A stretch of DNA of 64,000 nucleotides from NCBI RefSeq assembly GCF_011405515.1, contig NZ_AP022671.1:3782001-3846000 (forward strand), written 5' to 3'. Under the pieces are notes generated by a model. That model was given only the letters and a program-made list of their open reading frames with translations, had not been told where the DNA came from and did not search any database. Numbering within the stretch: the first letter of the stretch is position 1; each line of letters starts with the position of its first letter. Positions 61,678 through 64,000 of this stretch are shown piece by piece. The position numbers and the translations under genes were made by a program. Source of the DNA: Nitrospira sp. KM1 (lineage in GTDB: Bacteria; Nitrospirota; Nitrospiria; Nitrospirales; Nitrospiraceae).

Positions 61678-62256
61678 ATGAGTGCGTTACCTTCTTTAGA
61701 TCTCGAACAATTGTTCCAAGAACACCAGCGGGATTTGCTGGCGATGCTCCGGCGCATGGTTGGCTGCCAGGACACGGCTGCCGATCTGGCACAGGAAGCG
61801 TACGTGAGGCTCGCGCATCTCCCGGCTTCGCAGACCATTGCATCTCCAAAGGCATTTTTGTTCAGGACGGCAACCAATCTCGCGCTGGACCATTTTCGCA
61901 GAGAAAAACACCGGGGGCAGAAGCAACGCTCACTGGATGAGGCCGAGAAGATTCCAACTGAGGCTCCGCCGGCCGATCAGCAAGTGTATGACAGACAGCG
62001 GATTGCATCGCTGGAAGTCGCTCTGACGAATTTATCCGAACGGACAAGGTCCGTCTTTGTCTTGCGGAGGGTTTACGGATATTCGTATCAGGAAATCGCC
62101 GTGCAGTTGGGCATATCCGAACGGTCCGTCGAGAAACACCTCGTCAAAGCCATGACGCACTGCCAGCAGATGTGTCTCAACGAAGATGAGCCTCCGGCGG
62201 ATGACACCTCGGGGGGTGGCGATCCCGATGACACGTCTTTAGGAGAGAGGGTATAG
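61678..62256 (+). CDS. ECF sigma factor, FecI-like (cassette 5)
   Basis: 192 residues. Region 2: LFQEHQRDLLAMLRRMVGCQDTAADLAQEAYVRLAHLPASQTI, PKAFLFRTATNLALDHFRREK. Region 4: LSERTRSVFVLRRVYGYSYQEIAVQLGISERSVEKHLVKAM. It is closest to the cassette 2 sigma factor (YGYTYPEIAERM). It has a polar, acidic C-terminal tail (DEPPADDTSGGGDPDD) longer than in the others. The fecR start overlaps its stop. Confidence 0.9.
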   Translation: MSALPSLDLEQLFQEHQRDLLAMLRRMVGCQDTAADLAQEAYVRLAHLPASQTIASPKAFLFRTATNLALDHFRREKHRGQKQRSLDEAEKIPTEAPPADQQVYDRQRIASLEVALTNLSERTRSVFVLRRVYGYSYQEIAVQLGISERSVEKHLVKAMTHCQQMCLNEDEPPADDTSGGGDPDDTSLGERV

Positions 62257-63302
62257 TGATCGGCTCATTGTCGATGACGCTGTTCGGCAAGTTAGGCAAG
62301 GTGCGCATGACTCCGTCAGATACGAATCAAAATGGCGGTGCTAAACTCGATCAACGTCTCATGCGCGAAGCCACCGAATGGTTCATGCGCCAGTCGGCAT
62401 CCGATTTTTCCATGGATCAACGTGCGAGGTTGGAAGCCTGGCGGCGGACCAGCGCCGCGCACGATCGCGCGTATAAGAAAGTGGCCGCGCTATGGGAAGC
62501 ACCGGAAATGACTCTGGCTGCCAAACGGGTGGCGGGGACCGCCGTCCCGGCTGATATCGCGCGCATCTCTCGTTCCGGAAGGTGGAAACAGCAGCGGATC
62601 GCGGCAGTCGCGGCGACGGTCTTGCTGCTGAGTCTCGCGCTCTGGTCGAGTGATCTCCTGACCTGGTGGAAGGCCGACTATGCGACTGCCGTCGGAGAGC
62701 GCCGCGTCGTGACATTGACGGACCAATCGACCGTCACGTTGAACACCGATTCAGCTATCGCGGTGCGGTACGAGGCGGGCCGGCGCTTGATTCGCCTTCT
62801 GCACGGTGAAGCTTCGTTTGCAGTCCAACCGGATGCGGCCCGTCCCTTTACTGTCGAGACACATGGCGTGACGGCGACGGCCCTGGGAACGGAATTTCTG
62901 ATCCGCGACCGGCAAGACGATGTGCAAGTCACAGTCCTGCACGGTTCGGTGCAAGTGGATGACTCGAGAACATCGGCGGCCTCACCCGTTCGACTGGTCT
63001 CCGGGGATCAGGTCACAGTCGGCCCGCAGGGTCCGGGAGCCGTCGTGCAGGTCGATGCCGCCAGTCAGGTTGCGTGGCTTCAGGGACGGCTTGTTTTCGT
63101 GAGAGCGCCGCTCGCTGAAGTGGTGCGGGAATTGTCCCGTTACCACCGCGGCTATGTTGCGGTGTGGAATTCTTCGCTCGACTCTCTGCCGGTTACCGGG
63201 ATCTACAATCTCAACGATCCCGCCCGCGTCATCACGACGTTGGCCGATACGCTTCCGATTCACCTCGTGCGGCTCACGGATCACGTCATCGTCATCCGAT
63301 AA
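62256..63302 (+). CDS. FecR-family sigma regulator (cassette 5)
   Basis: 348 residues from GTG 62256, which overlaps the sigma stop; ATG 62307 is an alternative. DUF4880 part (EATEWFMRQSASDFSMDQRARLEAWRRTSAAH); TM near 114-135 (IAAVAATVLLLSLALWSSDLL); FecR domain with VGERRVVTLTDQSTVTLNTDS, HGEASFAVQPDAARPFTVET and ALGTEFLIRDRQ; C-terminal segment PVTGIYNLNDPARVITTLADTLPI. Similar in sequence to the cassette 2 FecR. Confidence 0.9.
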   Translation: MIGSLSMTLFGKLGKVRMTPSDTNQNGGAKLDQRLMREATEWFMRQSASDFSMDQRARLEAWRRTSAAHDRAYKKVAALWEAPEMTLAAKRVAGTAVPADIARISRSGRWKQQRIAAVAATVLLLSLALWSSDLLTWWKADYATAVGERRVVTLTDQSTVTLNTDSAIAVRYEAGRRLIRLLHGEASFAVQPDAARPFTVETHGVTATALGTEFLIRDRQDDVQVTVLHGSVQVDDSRTSAASPVRLVSGDQVTVGPQGPGAVVQVDAASQVAWLQGRLVFVRAPLAEVVRELSRYHRGYVAVWNSSLDSLPVTGIYNLNDPARVITTLADTLPIHLVRLTDHVIVIR

Positions 63303-63416
63303 CTCATAGTCTTACTGTCTTCCGGTTTCCCGTCGTCTCTTCCCATCGCATTCTCGTGAGATTGGTTTAGTCCCAGCCGGTATTTCTCTCAGCCTTGTTT
63401 GTATCCGGAGAGGGGA

Positions 63417-63444
63417 GGGGGGAATTTTTCAACTCCATACGTCC
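63417..63444 (+). promoter_or_regulatory. Candidate ECF promoter before receptor, cassette 5
   Basis: GGGGGGAATTTT at 63417-63428 and GTCC at 63441-63444, 24 bases between starts; the most divergent of the five sites. The receptor start is 69 bases on. Confidence 0.45.
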
Positions 63445-63512
63445 AGCATGCAGGGGTGAGAGGGCAAAACAGCGATGGCCATCCACACGCAAAAAGAGAA
63501 CCGGAGGCTGGC

Positions 63513-64000
63513 ATGCAGTTAAGTATTGCGGGCAGTCGTTGCAAAACGAGTCGTGACGGGCGGGAAACCGTGTTCACGCTAAACATAAGAGCCTGCACGA
63601 TGCTGGTTCTGGGCCTGTGGATCATGATCGGACAGGCGCTTCCGGCATTCAGTGAAACGGGAGCGGCTTCATCGACGAGCGCCGGCTCGAAGATCAACTA
63701 TGACATCGCGGGTCAACCGCTCAATACCGCGCTACGGGATTTTGCATTGGCATCAGGGCTTCAAGTGAGCTTTCACGACGATCTTGCCAACGGCCTGACA
63801 TCGCCCGGGGTGCGCGGTTCCTACACGGCGGAAGAAGCGCTGACGCAATTGCTGGCAGGCACCGGCTTGGGCTTTCGTTTTACGAGCGCTGATACGGTGA
63901 CGTTGGAACGATCGAACGGGTCGTCTCTCGCGCCGGTGCCGCTGGTGGGAGCGGCCGCTGGAGGAGCAGCCGGAGCAGGTATCAGCGAAGCAAATTCCGG
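63513..64000 (+). CDS. TonB-dependent receptor, N-terminal part (cassette 5, runs off window)
   Basis: The first 162 residues of a receptor, open to the window edge. CCGGAGG lies upstream of ATG 63513. A long signal region (TMLVLGLWIMIGQALPAFSE) is followed by the STN domain (INYDIAGQPLNTALRDFALASGLQVSFHDDLAN, then TAEEALTQLLAGTGLGFRFTSADTVTLER) and a linker rich in Gly and Ala. The KVPEI-type TonB box and the plug are not reached, so the A or B type cannot be told. Confidence 0.85.
   Translation, partial: MQLSIAGSRCKTSRDGRETVFTLNIRACTMLVLGLWIMIGQALPAFSETGAASSTSAGSKINYDIAGQPLNTALRDFALASGLQVSFHDDLANGLTSPGVRGSYTAEEALTQLLAGTGLGFRFTSADTVTLERSNGSSLAPVPLVGAAAGGAAGAGISEANS

Noticed and set aside
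1-64000. tRNA, rRNA and riboswitch genes.
   Set aside because: None seen in the intergenic regions. Absence of a search tool means small RNAs could be missed.

Overview
The window looks like chromosomal DNA of a Gram-negative, high-GC bacterium. TonB-dependent receptors, an ExbB/ExbD/TonB motor, a TolC-type channel and a GT9 glycosyltransferase all imply an outer membrane. The gene mix (SIMPL, DUF445 and MscS proteins, a very large RTX protein with its own type I exporter, and several FecI-FecR-receptor cassettes) fits Nitrospira (Nitrospirota). That assignment is an inference; there is no rRNA or other decisive marker here. Nearly all genes are on the + strand.

Region 1 (1-8.2 kb) holds mostly single genes: the 3' end of an unidentified gene, an MscS channel, an MFS transporter, small ORFs, a SIMPL protein, a DUF445 membrane protein, two short secreted proteins and an aldo/keto reductase. 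Region 2 (8.2-14.4 kb) is accessory: a protein consisting of little more than the C-terminal domain of a contractile tail sheath, two related small ORFs (one shortened), a decayed GT4 glycosyltransferase whose original stop overlaps the start of an intact GT9 glycosyltransferase, and two secreted proteins of unknown function. Region 3 (14.4-28.8 kb) is a complete type I secretion locus: a 3133-residue RTX protein with an N-terminal lipase-like GHSLGG motif, then the ABC exporter, the HlyD adaptor and the TolC-like channel. A convergent gene for a FlgT/LPP20-like secreted protein closes it.

Region 4 (29.7-64 kb) is the main interest: five consecutive cassettes of ECF sigma factor, FecR anti-sigma regulator and TonB-dependent receptor, four of them followed by a PepSY membrane protein; the fifth runs off the window. 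The first also carries ExbB, ExbD, two TonB proteins and a Com-like zinc-finger protein. The four complete receptors alternate between type A (Cys pair in the plug) and type B, as if a two-cassette unit had been duplicated. The two type A receptors share a similar PepSY protein and a following methyltransferase, which is intact in one copy and internally deleted in the other. A motif of form GG..RGGG.TTT, about 12 bases, GTC(T) lies upstream of the receptor (or exbB) in all five cassettes and is a good candidate for the promoter read by these sigma factors. A looser motif precedes four of the sigma genes. Debris of past rearrangement is visible: two decayed receptor 3' ends, a lipoprotein fused to a fragment of receptor plug, and a repeated palindromic element around a DUF4160/DUF2442 pair.

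Working model, by analogy with the Fec system: each receptor imports a metal chelate using TonB energy and signals through its STN domain to FecR, which activates the cognate sigma factor to transcribe the receptor operon; the PepSY proteins may act on the chelate at the inner membrane. The substrates cannot be told from the sequence.
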